Assembly: GCF_017603965.1 (NCBI RefSeq)
Contig: NZ_CP071955.1
Location: 2,604,001-2,668,000 of the forward strand
Length of the DNA stretch: 64,000 bases
Origin: Xanthomonas fragariae
GTDB taxonomy: Bacteria > Pseudomonadota > Gammaproteobacteria > Xanthomonadales > Xanthomonadaceae
Direction of reading: 5' to 3'
Position 1 is the stretch's first letter. Each line of letters opens with the position of its first letter. Below, in pieces: positions 1-8,585 of this stretch. The translations under genes and the position numbers were made by a program. The notes under the pieces were generated by a model that ran no database searches, was not told where the DNA came from, and saw only the letters and a list, made by a program, of their open reading frames with translations.

Positions 1-14
1 GATTTGGTTGGCAT
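1..14 (-). CDS. rbfA: RbfA, 5' end only (partial)
   Basis: Only the first four codons (Met-Pro-Thr-Lys) and part of a fifth lie inside the window; the rest runs off the left edge. The call rests on position, directly downstream of infB on the same strand where rbfA normally lies, and on recollection that xanthomonad RbfA begins MPTKS. RbfA is a 30S ribosome maturation factor. The coding evidence itself is tiny, so this is a context call. Confidence 0.5.
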
Positions 15-157
15 GGTCGTGGACCTGGTTGATTCGGAGGGCCAGATGGCACCGAAGCCAAAAACGAACGCGGGCTGCCATGCTGCCCTTGCCTCGCAGA
101 ACTTGCGTTACAGAATCCGCTGTGCGGAACACCGGGGCACGCAGGCCCCGGCAGCCG

Positions 158-2869
158 TTACAGCGTACGGGCGACTTCGATACGCTCGAAGCACTCGATC
201 TGATCGCCGGCCTTGACGTCGTTGTAGGCCTTCACGCCGATACCGCACTCGGTACCGTTGCGCACTTCCTCGACGTTTTCCTTGAAACGACGCAGCGATT
301 CCAGCTCGCCTTCGAACACCACGACGCTGTCGCGAAGCACGCGGATCGGCTTACTGCGCTTCACCACGCCTTCGATGATCATGCAGCCTGCAACCGCACC
401 GAACTTCGAACTGCGAAACACGTCGCGGACCTGCGCGATACCGATGATCTCTTCGCGGATTTCCACGCCGAGCAGACCGGAGGCCACCTGCGTCACTTGG
501 TCGATCACGTCATAGATGATCGAGAAGTAACGTAGATCGATGCCGTTGGACTCAACGATCCTGCGCGCCGACGCATCGGCGCGCACGTTGAAGCCGATCA
601 CCGTGGCCTTGGAGGCCGCCGCCGAATTCGCATCGGATTCGGTAATGCCGCCCACGCCGGAGTGGATCACGTTGATGCGGATGTCGTCGTTGGACAACGC
701 CACCAGCGACTGCTTGAGCGCTTCCACCGAACCCTGCACGTCGGCCTTGATCACTAGGTTCAACACCTGCTGGCCTTCGCCCTTGCCCATCTGGGCCAGG
801 ATGTCTTCCATGCGGTTGCTGGCCGAGGCGACCAGACGCGACTCGCGACGCTTGGTTTCGCGCTGCTGCGCCACGTCCTTGGCCAGACGCTCGTCGTCGA
901 CGACCACAAAATCGTCGCCAGCTTCCGGCACACCGGACAAGCCAAGCACCTGCACCGGGATCGACGGGCCAGCCGAGGCTGGCTGATGGCCGGTTTCATC
1001 GAATAGCGCGCGCACGCGACCGTACTGAATGCCGCACACCAGGTAGTCGCCCTTCTTCAGCGCGCCCTGCTGCACCAGCACCGTTGCGACCGGGCCACGG
1101 CCCTTGTCCAGCGACGACTCGATGACGGTACCGCTGGCGCGGCCTTCGGGCAGCGCCTTGAGTTCCAGCACTTCGGCCTGCAGCGAGATCGCGTCCAGCA
1201 GCGTGTCCACACCTGTACCGACCTTGGCCGACACTTCGATGAACTGAGTATCGCCACCGAACTCTTCGGCCACCACGTTTTCGGCCAGCAATTCGTTCTT
1301 GACCCGCAACGGATCCGCGCCGGCCTTGTCGATCTTGTTCACTGCCACGATCAACGGAACGCCCGCCGCCTTGGCGTGTGCCACCGCTTCTTTGGTCTGG
1401 GGCATCACACCGTCATCGGCGGCAACGACCAACACCACGATGTCGGTGATCTTTGCGCCACGTGCACGCATCGAGGTAAACGCGGCATGGCCGGGCGTAT
1501 CCAGGAAGCTGATGACGCCACGACCGGTTTCGACGTGGTACGCACCGATGTGCTGGGTGATGCCGCCGGCTTCGCCCGAAGCGATCTTGGTGCGACGGAT
1601 GTAATCCAGCAGCGAGGTCTTGCCGTGATCGACGTGCCCCATGATGGTCACCACCGGCGGACGGACCGTGGTGTCGCCCTGCGCGTCTTCGGCATGCGCC
1701 AGCAGCGCATCTTCGAAGTCGGCATTGTCGGCACGCAGGGCCTTGTGGCCGAGTTCTTCGGTCACCAGCGCTGCGGTGTCATGGTCGATGCTCTGGGTAA
1801 TGGTCGCCATGACGCCCATCTTGAACAGCGCCTTGACCACGTCGCCCCCCTTGAGCGCGAGCTTCTGCGCCAGGTCGGCTACGGTGATCGTTTCGCCGAT
1901 CGCCACTTCACGCACCACCGGTGCGGTCGGACGCTCGAATCCATGCGGACCAGTATTGCCCTGGTTGCCACGGCCGCTATCGTTGCCACGGCGCGAGGAG
2001 GACGAACCCGGACGACCGGTCGGCTTGCCGCGCACGTTGGAACGACGCGCACGGTCAGCCGCGGACAGATGCAACTGCCCGGCGAACCGCTTGGTCGCAT
2101 CGTCGTCTTCGACGCCGGCCACCATGGCGTGCGAACCGCGCGTCTTGTGCTTGGCTGCATTGGAGCGGTCCTCTGGACGGGCCGGCGTAGCCGGACGCGA
2201 TGCGGGCGAAGCGCTACCCGGACGGGCAGGACGCGGAGCAGAAGATGGCGACGACGGCGCACGTGGGGCAGGAGGTGCCGCAGACGGAGTATAAGCGGCG
2301 GCAACCGGCGCCGGCGCGCTGGCAGCCGCAGCGGCTTCCTCGGCAGCCTTGCGCTCGGCTTGGACACGATCACGTGCTGCTTGCTCTTCATCACGCTTGC
2401 GCTGAATCGCTTCGTCGCGCACTCGGTCGCTCTCGGCCAGCGCCTGCTGCTCGTCGAGGTTACGCTGACGCGAAGCGGCGAGCTTGCGCAGGATATCGGC
2501 GCGCTCTTCGTCCGGCGTCATCGGCTCAGGACGAACGCTGCCTTCGTTTTCGGACCTAACGTAGGTGCGCTTCTGCCGTACTTCCACGTTGACCGTGGTC
2601 TTGGTGCGACCGGCGCTGACCGTGACTTCCTGCAGCTTGCGCCGATTGAGCGTGATCTTCTTGGCTGCTTCACTTGCCGCTTCGGCAGGCGTCTCGGCCT
2701 TTCCATGCGTGCGACGCAGGAAGCCAAGCAGTTTCATCTTCTCGGTGCTGGTCACAACCTGGTCGGGACCGCTGAACTTCATTCCGGCCTCGGCCAGTTG
2801 AACCAGCAGTTTATCGACCGGCGTATTGACCAGTTCGGCAAGCTTGCGGATGGTGGTTTGCTGCGACAT
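158..2869 (-). CDS. infB: Translation initiation factor IF-2
   Basis: 903-aa GTPase that delivers initiator fMet-tRNA to the 30S subunit. The N-terminus ([20 protein letters not shown]) is the IF2 N-terminal helical domain; a long Ala/Pro/Arg-rich linker follows. The G domain starts near residue 405 with GHVDHGKTS (P-loop), then [10 protein letters not shown] (G2), DTPGH (G3) and NKID (G4), followed by domains II-IV to the C-terminus. Length matches other gammaproteobacterial IF2 proteins. It lies 96 bp downstream of nusA and upstream of rbfA, the classic rimP-nusA-infB-rbfA operon, and shares its promoter upstream of rimP. Confidence 0.98.
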   Translation of the reverse strand: MSQQTTIRKLAELVNTPVDKLLVQLAEAGMKFSGPDQVVTSTEKMKLLGFLRRTHGKAETPAEAASEAAKKITLNRRKLQEVTVSAGRTKTTVNVEVRQKRTYVRSENEGSVRPEPMTPDEERADILRKLAASRQRNLDEQQALAESDRVRDEAIQRKRDEEQAARDRVQAERKAAEEAAAAASAPAPVAAAYTPSAAPPAPRAPSSPSSAPRPARPGSASPASRPATPARPEDRSNAAKHKTRGSHAMVAGVEDDDATKRFAGQLHLSAADRARRSNVRGKPTGRPGSSSSRRGNDSGRGNQGNTGPHGFERPTAPVVREVAIGETITVADLAQKLALKGGDVVKALFKMGVMATITQSIDHDTAALVTEELGHKALRADNADFEDALLAHAEDAQGDTTVRPPVVTIMGHVDHGKTSLLDYIRRTKIASGEAGGITQHIGAYHVETGRGVISFLDTPGHAAFTSMRARGAKITDIVVLVVAADDGVMPQTKEAVAHAKAAGVPLIVAVNKIDKAGADPLRVKNELLAENVVAEEFGGDTQFIEVSAKVGTGVDTLLDAISLQAEVLELKALPEGRASGTVIESSLDKGRGPVATVLVQQGALKKGDYLVCGIQYGRVRALFDETGHQPASAGPSIPVQVLGLSGVPEAGDDFVVVDDERLAKDVAQQRETKRRESRLVASASNRMEDILAQMGKGEGQQVLNLVIKADVQGSVEALKQSLVALSNDDIRINVIHSGVGGITESDANSAAASKATVIGFNVRADASARRIVESNGIDLRYFSIIYDVIDQVTQVASGLLGVEIREEIIGIAQVRDVFRSSKFGAVAGCMIIEGVVKRSKPIRVLRDSVVVFEGELESLRRFKENVEEVRNGTECGIGVKAYNDVKAGDQIECFERIEVARTL

Positions 2870-2965
2870 TCGGATCCTATGATCTGGTTGGCGCTCCCCT
2901 CGCCCAGAGCAAGGGAAACGCTGATTCTAAGCCCTGATGGGGTCAGGGCGCGGTTCATTGCCGGC

Positions 2966-4477
2966 TCATTCGCCGCGCTCCAAACGGGCGATCTCCTCGG
3001 CGCGGGCCGCCAGGATCAGCGCCGAGGCGCGCTCCTGAGTCATGCCCTCAATGCCGAAGTCGACGATCTCGTCCGCTGCCAGGTCGGACAAGTCCTCGCT
3101 GGTGCGCACGCCGTGCTGGGCCAGAGCAAAGGCCGTTTCCTCGTTCATCCCCTCCAGCGCCAGCAGGTCCTCGGTGGGCTGAGTTCCTTCTAGACCTTCT
3201 TCCTCGGCCAGCGCGGCATTGAGCAGCGCATCGCGAGCACGGGCACGCAGCTCTTCGACGATGTCTTCGTCGAAGCCTTCCACTGCCAGCAACTCGCCGA
3301 CCGGCACGTAGGCGATTTCTTCCACCGTGTTGAAGCCTTCCGACACCAGGATGGCGGAGATTTCTTCGTCCACCTCCAGGCGATCCATGAACAGTTGGCG
3401 CGCCGATGCCTGCTCGGCCTCGGACTTGGCGGCTACTTGGTCGGCTGTCATTACATTAAGCTGCCACCCGGTCAGGCGGCTGGCCAGGCGTACGTTCTGG
3501 CCGCCCTTGCCGATCGCCTGGGCCAGGCGATCTTCCGCCACCGCTAGGTCCATCGAATGCTTGTCTTCATCGACAATGATCGACTGCACTTCGGCTGGCG
3601 CCATCGCATTGATGACGAAGTTTGCCGGGTTCTCGTTCCACAACACGATGTCCACGCGCTCGCCATTGAGCTCGTTGGACACCGCCTGCACGCGCGAACC
3701 ACGCATACCGATGCATGCACCGATCGGATCGGTACGGGTGTCGTGCGCGATCACCGCGATCTTGGCGCGGTCGCCCGGGTCGCGTGCGCAGGCTTTGATC
3801 TCGACCAGACCCTGACCGACTTCCGGCACTTCGAGCTTGAACAGTTCGATCATGAATTCCGGTGCGGCGCGGCTGATAAACAGCTGTGGGCCACGTGGCT
3901 CCGAGCGCACTTCAGCCAGATAGCCGCGGACGCGGTCGCCCGAACGCAGCGCATCGCGCGGAATGCCCTTGTCCTTCGGAATAAAGGCTTCGGCATTGCC
4001 ACCTAGGTCGACAAAAATATTGCCGCGCTCGGCGCGCTTGACCACACCGGTGATCAACTCACCGACGCGATCCTTCCACGCATCGACCACTTGCTGACGC
4101 TCGGCTTCGCGCACACGCTGCACGATAACCTGCTTGGCAGCCTGCGCAGCGATACGACCGAAATCCGGGTTCTCGATCTGTTCTTCGATGTAGTCGCCCA
4201 CATCCACGCCGTCGGCTTCGTCGATGGCATCCATCAGACGCACCTGGCGATCCGGCGATTCCATCACCACATCGTCGGCCACCACTTCCCAACGACGGTA
4301 GGTTTCATAGTTACCGTTCTTGTGATCGATGGTCACGCGCGTCAGCACGTCCTGGTCGGGATAGCGTTTTTTCGCTGCTGAAGCCAGCGCGGCCTCGATC
4401 GCATCGAAGATCACTTCGCGCGGCACGCCTTTTTCGTTGGCTACAGCATCCACTACCAGCAAAAGTTCCTTGCTCAT
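2966..4477 (-). CDS. nusA: Transcription termination/antitermination factor NusA
   Basis: 503-aa RNA-polymerase-binding factor for pausing, termination and antitermination. The start at MSKELLLVVDAVANEKG is preceded by GGAG seven bases upstream; an in-frame extension further upstream would run through rimP and is rejected. The N-terminal domain is followed by an S1 domain (ITGVVKRAERGNIFVDLGG), two KH domains and two C-terminal acidic helix-hairpin-helix repeats (LLAVEGFDEDIVEEL, LLALEGMNEETAFAL). It starts 4 bp after the rimP stop, so the two are probably translationally coupled. Confidence 0.98.
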   Translation of the reverse strand: MSKELLLVVDAVANEKGVPREVIFDAIEAALASAAKKRYPDQDVLTRVTIDHKNGNYETYRRWEVVADDVVMESPDRQVRLMDAIDEADGVDVGDYIEEQIENPDFGRIAAQAAKQVIVQRVREAERQQVVDAWKDRVGELITGVVKRAERGNIFVDLGGNAEAFIPKDKGIPRDALRSGDRVRGYLAEVRSEPRGPQLFISRAAPEFMIELFKLEVPEVGQGLVEIKACARDPGDRAKIAVIAHDTRTDPIGACIGMRGSRVQAVSNELNGERVDIVLWNENPANFVINAMAPAEVQSIIVDEDKHSMDLAVAEDRLAQAIGKGGQNVRLASRLTGWQLNVMTADQVAAKSEAEQASARQLFMDRLEVDEEISAILVSEGFNTVEEIAYVPVGELLAVEGFDEDIVEELRARARDALLNAALAEEEGLEGTQPTEDLLALEGMNEETAFALAQHGVRTSEDLSDLAADEIVDFGIEGMTQERASALILAARAEEIARLERGE

Positions 4478-4481
4478 TTCG

Positions 4482-5072
4482 TCACTCCGCGCGCGGCTTG
4501 CCAGCCGCCGACTCGTTGGATGGTTTCTTCTTCTCGTACCCGGGTTTTTTCGGGCCGGGCTTATTCGGTTTCTGCGGAGCCAGGCCCAGGGCAACCCAAT
4601 CCGGAAGGATGCGCGCTTTTTCGATGTTGTCGAAGCCGATCTGCACATCCTTGCCATCGATCGCGAACACCACAGCGTCGGCCTCGGATTCGATGCGCAG
4701 GATCTGACCCTGGAAGCGGCGCCGCCCCTCTTGCGCCAGCTTCAACACGATCTTTGCGCACTCGCCAGCATGACGGGCGAACTGTTCCAGTGTGAACAAC
4801 GGACGATCTACACCCGGCGAGGACACCTCAAGTGTGTAGTTGCCGGTGATGGGGTCTTCGACGTCGAGTTGGGCCGACACTTCGCGGCTCACGCGTTCGC
4901 AGTCGTCAACGTTGATGACACGCTCGGGCTGCTCGGCCAGAGGCACATCGATATAGAGGCGCAAAGTGGCGCCACCTGGAGCGGGAAGATATTCCACACC
5001 CAGCAGTTTCAAGCCCAAGGACTCAACCGTTGGACTCAGCAGATGCGCGATTTCGGTCGCTTTTTCGCTCAC
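4482..5072 (-). CDS. rimP: Ribosome maturation factor RimP
   Basis: 196-aa RimP (YhbC) protein needed for 30S subunit maturation. Recognised from the N-terminus ([21 protein letters not shown]), the [17 protein letters not shown] segment and the [11 protein letters not shown] motif that ends the first domain; the second domain is SH3-like. A basic Lys/Pro-rich tail of about 35 residues extends beyond the usual family length. First gene of the rimP-nusA-infB operon; two tandem terminators at 5139-5197 separate it from the upstream tRNA-fMet. Confidence 0.96.
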   Translation of the reverse strand: MSEKATEIAHLLSPTVESLGLKLLGVEYLPAPGGATLRLYIDVPLAEQPERVINVDDCERVSREVSAQLDVEDPITGNYTLEVSSPGVDRPLFTLEQFARHAGECAKIVLKLAQEGRRRFQGQILRIESEADAVVFAIDGKDVQIGFDNIEKARILPDWVALGLAPQKPNKPGPKKPGYEKKKPSNESAAGKPRAE

Positions 5073-5138
5073 AGACTGCCCTGATCAGATGATTGCCAGT
5101 AAAACCCCGGCAACCGTCAGCAAACTTTCCGGTTCCTG

Positions 5139-5168
5139 AAAAAGCAAGGGGCCCAGTGGGCCCCTTGC
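5139..5168 (-). terminator. Intrinsic terminator, second of two after tRNA-fMet
   Basis: Perfect 11-bp stem GCAAGGGGCCC/GGGCCCCTTGC (5144-5154 with 5158-5168) and a 3-nt loop. On the minus strand it is followed by five Ts (5143-5139). It would stop read-through from the tRNA into rimP. Confidence 0.8.
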
Positions 5169-5171
5169 GTC

Positions 5172-5197
5172 AAAAAAGCCCGACCTCTAAGGGTCGG
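5172..5197 (-). terminator. Intrinsic terminator, first of two after tRNA-fMet
   Basis: On the minus strand, a 6-bp stem CCGACC/GGTCGG (5092-97 and 5080-85 of the five-kilobase block, i.e. 5192-5197 and 5180-5185) with a 6-nt loop is followed by GC and six Ts (5177-5172). This is canonical rho-independent architecture. Confidence 0.8.
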
Positions 5198-5237
5198 CAC
5201 AAAGACGGGAACATGCATCTTTGCGATCCAAGAACCT

Positions 5238-5276
5238 GATGCACTGCCTTAACGCATCGCGTTAAGGCAGTGCATC
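5238..5276. other. Perfect 18-bp hairpin next to tRNA-fMet
   Basis: Arms GATGCACTGCCTTAACGC (5238-5255) and GCGTTAAGGCAGTGCATC (5259-5276) are exactly complementary with a 3-nt ATC loop. It starts 6 bases downstream of the tRNA 3' end in the transcript. Neither strand has a T tract directly after it, so it is not a standard terminator. It could set the 3' processing boundary of the tRNA precursor; that role is inference. Confidence 0.85.
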
Positions 5277-5282
5277 AAAACT

Positions 5283-5359
5283 TGGTAGCGGGGGCAGGAT
5301 TTGAACCTGCGACCTTCGGGTTATGAGCCCGACGAGCTGCCAGACTGCTCCACCCCGCA
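5283..5359 (-). tRNA. Initiator tRNA-fMet (CAT)
   Basis: 77-nt tRNA with encoded CCA. The anticodon arm TCGGGCTCATAACCCGA carries the three consecutive G-C pairs diagnostic of initiator tRNAs. The T arm contains GGTTCAAATCC. Position 1 reads T and position 72 reads T, so the 1-72 pair is unpaired as in initiators, though the E. coli version is C1-A72. Terminated by the hairpins at 5139-5197. Confidence 0.97.
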
Positions 5360-5561
5360 GCAGAAACGAAATTATGAAGAACTCGAGCAACAATTGCAAG
5401 CCCTAGTTTTTCATCTGTTGAAACCCTTGGAGGTCCTCAACGTGGCGGAAAATCATAACCGCAGTGCAACAAAAACGAAACACCAATCACAAGTTTATTT
5501 CAGTATGCAGTCACGCGCGTGCTGTGAGGCACGCATACAACATCATGCATGCTCCAAAGTC

Positions 5562-7028
5562 CTACGCAAGGCCCGCAAACGCGCGCTGGCACCACACCAT
5601 GATCGGGCTCCAGGTCAGACCGAGTGCGAGCAGTGCGAGCGCATTGACACAGAGCACGGTGCCAAGCACGCGATCATTACTGGCCGGCAACGGCTCACCC
5701 ACCGGCTCATCGAAATACATGACCTTGATGACGCGCAGGTAGTAGTAGGCACCGATCACAGCGCAGATCACGCCGACCAGCGCCAACCAAAGCATGTCGC
5801 CCTTCACCGCAGCGCCCAGCACAGCCAGCTTGGTCCAGAAACCAAGGAACGGCGGAATACCGGCAAGAGAGGCCATGATGCATAGCACCAAGCCGGCCAT
5901 CCACGGATTACGCGCGCTGAGGCCCTTGAAATCGTCGATGTTCTCGGCTTCGAAGCCATTGCGCGACAACGCGATGATGGCGCCGAACGAGGCGGTGGAC
6001 ATGATGGTGTAGCTGACCGCATAAAACATCGCAGCGGCGTAGCCTTCTTCGGCACCACCGGCCATGCCCATCAACAAAAAGCCGATGTGCGAAACGGTCG
6101 AGTACGCAAGCATGCGCTTGAGATTGCTCTGCGCAATGGCCATTAGGTTGCCGACCACCAGCGACAATGCTGACAAACCGCCAATCAACAAATGCCACTG
6201 CGGCGATAGCGGACCCATGCCCACTTCCAGCAGGCGATACGCCATACCGAAAGCAGCCAACTTGGGTGCGGAACTGATAAACAAGGCAATCGGAGCGGGC
6301 GCACCCTGATAGACGTCGGGTAACCACATGTGGAACGGCGCAGCGCCCAGCTTGAAGGCAACCCCTGCGATCATGAAGATGGTGCCGGTGAGCAGCAGCG
6401 TGCGCTCGCTGGACCCTTCTATCGACTCGTGGATACCGGACAGGCTCAAGGTGCCGGTGGCCCCATACACTAGCGACATGCCGTACAGCAGCAACCCCGA
6501 CGCAAGTGAGCCAAGCACGAAATACTTCATCGCAGCTTCGGTGGCCAAGCCATTATCGCGGTCCGAGGCGACCAGGGCGTAAGAACACAGCGCTAGCAGT
6601 TCCAAGCCCAAGTAAACCATCAGCAGGCTGCCGGCCGATGCCAGAAGCATCATGCCGGCGGTGGCGAATAGCACCAGTACCGGAATTTCACCCTGATAGA
6701 GATTCCGCTCGCGCAGATAAGTCCAACCGTAAACCAGGCTCAACCCACTGACCAGGACGATCACGGTCTTCATGACATCCGCAGCGGTGTCACGCACGAA
6801 CATGCCGTGGAAGATTTCGCCCTGCCCACCTGTGCCGGTTGCCAGCAACACCAACACCACGGCGAGAACGGCGACAGAGAACAGGTGGGTCCAGATCTTG
6901 TTCCGCTGGCTCACGAACAGGTCGAGCATCAGCAGAGCGAAGGCTCCCCCGATCAGCACCAGCTCCGGAACAAGCGGCGCAAGGTCAACGGTGGTCAACG
7001 GCGCGAGCGTTGGCGTGGTCATCATCAA
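5562..7028 (-). CDS. nuoN: NADH-quinone oxidoreductase subunit N
   Basis: 488-aa polytopic antiporter-like subunit of the complex I membrane arm. It contains the proton-channel core typical of NuoL/M/N (KLGAAPFHMWLPDVYQGAP; SNLKRMLAYSTVSHIGFLL), with the lysine and histidine positions that carry protons. Last gene of the 14-gene nuo operon, 30 bp after nuoM. About 200 bp with no supported gene separate it from tRNA-fMet. Confidence 0.97.
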   Translation of the reverse strand: MMMTTPTLAPLTTVDLAPLVPELVLIGGAFALLMLDLFVSQRNKIWTHLFSVAVLAVVLVLLATGTGGQGEIFHGMFVRDTAADVMKTVIVLVSGLSLVYGWTYLRERNLYQGEIPVLVLFATAGMMLLASAGSLLMVYLGLELLALCSYALVASDRDNGLATEAAMKYFVLGSLASGLLLYGMSLVYGATGTLSLSGIHESIEGSSERTLLLTGTIFMIAGVAFKLGAAPFHMWLPDVYQGAPAPIALFISSAPKLAAFGMAYRLLEVGMGPLSPQWHLLIGGLSALSLVVGNLMAIAQSNLKRMLAYSTVSHIGFLLMGMAGGAEEGYAAAMFYAVSYTIMSTASFGAIIALSRNGFEAENIDDFKGLSARNPWMAGLVLCIMASLAGIPPFLGFWTKLAVLGAAVKGDMLWLALVGVICAVIGAYYYLRVIKVMYFDEPVGEPLPASNDRVLGTVLCVNALALLALGLTWSPIMVWCQRAFAGLA

Positions 7029-7058
7029 ATCCTGGAAATCAAAACGTACGGCAAGCTG

Positions 7059-8564
7059 TTAGAGCTTGGTCGCGGCAATCTGGGTAGCCAGCTTGGCGAT
7101 CGATGGTTCCATCAAGTCGGTCAGCGGCTTCGGGTAAAGGCCCAGGGCCAGTACGCCAGCGGCGAACACCCCCAACACGAAGGCTTCACGGCCATTGATG
7201 TCCTTCAGCTCGGCCACATGTGCGTTAGCCACTTCGCCGAAGAACACGCGCTTGTAGAGCCACAGCGTATAAGCGGCAGTGATTACCAGCGTGGTGGCGG
7301 CAGCGAAGGCGACCAACGGATGCTTCTGGAAGCTTGCGAGAATCACCATGAATTCGCCAACGAAACCACTGGTACCCGGCAGACCGGCATTGGCCATGAA
7401 GAACAACATGGAGAACGTTGCAAACCAAGGCATCACGTTGACCACGCCGCCGTAATCGGCAATGCGGCGCGTATGCATGCGGTCGTACAGTACGCCGATG
7501 CAGGAAAACATTGCGCCTGACACGAAGCCGTGCGAAATCATCTGCACCATCGCACCCTGCAAGCCCAGGCGAGCTGCGTCGGTGCTGCCGTACTCGCGCA
7601 CCAGCGTGAAAGCGATGAAGGTCCCGAGGGTGACGAAGCCCATGTGTGCGATGGACGAATACGCCACCAGTTTCTTCATGTCTTCCTGTACCAACGCCAC
7701 CAGACCGACGTAGACCACCGCGATCAGCGATAGCGCGATGACCAGCCAGGCAAACTCATGGCTCGCATCCGGCACGATCGGCAGGTTGAAGCGAAGGAAG
7801 CCGTAGCCACCGATCTTCAACGCAATCGCGGCCAGAATCACCGAACCGGCAGTCGGCGCCTCGACGTGCGCGTCCGGCAACCAGGTGTGCACCGGGAACA
7901 TCGGCACCTTAACCGCAAAGGCGATCAGGAAAGCGAAGAAGATCCAGGTCTGTTCCTTGGTGGTCAGCTGCAGTACGTAGAGATCGGCCAGCTGGAAGCT
8001 GCCGCCCTTCAGATACAGGTACACCAAGCCCACCAGCATTAGAACCGACCCGAGGAAGGTGTAGAGGAAAAACTTCATTGCCGCATAGATACGCCGCGGA
8101 CCGCCCCACACACCGATGATCAGAAACATCGGGATCAGCATGGCTTCGAAGAAGACGTAGAACAGCATCGCGTCGGTGGCAGCAAAAATACCGACCGTGA
8201 CACCTTCCAGGATCAGGAAAGCGGCCACGTACTGATTGACGCGCTTGTCGATCGAACGCCAGGCACCGATCAGGGCCAGCACCGTCACCAGCGTGGTCAG
8301 CACGATCAACGCCACCGCGATGCCATCCACGCCCAGGTTGTAGCCGATGTTATAAGCCGGGATCCAGGCATGCAGTTCGATGAGCTGCATGGCGTCGTTA
8401 TTGGCGATGTTGTAGCCCAACAGCGGCAGACTCAGCACAAAGGTCGCCACCGCCACCGCCAGAGATGCCCAGCGAGCAGTCTCGGCGTTGCGCAACGCTA
8501 GGATCAGGGCGCCACCGATAATCGGTAGCCAGATCAAGATAGACAGTAAAGGCCAGTTCGACAC
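7059..8564 (-). CDS. nuoM: NADH-quinone oxidoreductase subunit M
   Basis: 501-aa inner-membrane proton-pumping subunit of complex I. Family signatures are MFPVHTWLPDAHVEAPTAGS and QEDMKKLVAYSSIAHMGFV, including the conserved membrane lysines, plus the E in FFEAMLIPM. About 14 transmembrane segments are apparent. It lies between nuoL (21 bp upstream) and nuoN in standard order. Confidence 0.97.
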   Translation of the reverse strand: MSNWPLLSILIWLPIIGGALILALRNAETARWASLAVAVATFVLSLPLLGYNIANNDAMQLIELHAWIPAYNIGYNLGVDGIAVALIVLTTLVTVLALIGAWRSIDKRVNQYVAAFLILEGVTVGIFAATDAMLFYVFFEAMLIPMFLIIGVWGGPRRIYAAMKFFLYTFLGSVLMLVGLVYLYLKGGSFQLADLYVLQLTTKEQTWIFFAFLIAFAVKVPMFPVHTWLPDAHVEAPTAGSVILAAIALKIGGYGFLRFNLPIVPDASHEFAWLVIALSLIAVVYVGLVALVQEDMKKLVAYSSIAHMGFVTLGTFIAFTLVREYGSTDAARLGLQGAMVQMISHGFVSGAMFSCIGVLYDRMHTRRIADYGGVVNVMPWFATFSMLFFMANAGLPGTSGFVGEFMVILASFQKHPLVAFAAATTLVITAAYTLWLYKRVFFGEVANAHVAELKDINGREAFVLGVFAAGVLALGLYPKPLTDLMEPSIAKLATQIAATKL

Positions 8565-8585
8565 GTTTTCTTAATTCCGTACAGG

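Noticed and set aside
1376..3193. 605-codon open frame antisense to infB
   Set aside because: Runs across infB and into nusA on the other strand; the translation is Arg/His-rich without family resemblance. Typical mirror frame in GC-rich coding DNA.
4478..4657. 60-residue N-terminal extension of NusA
   Set aside because: Would overlap rimP entirely, lacks NusA similarity, and MSKELL has a well-placed ribosome binding site.
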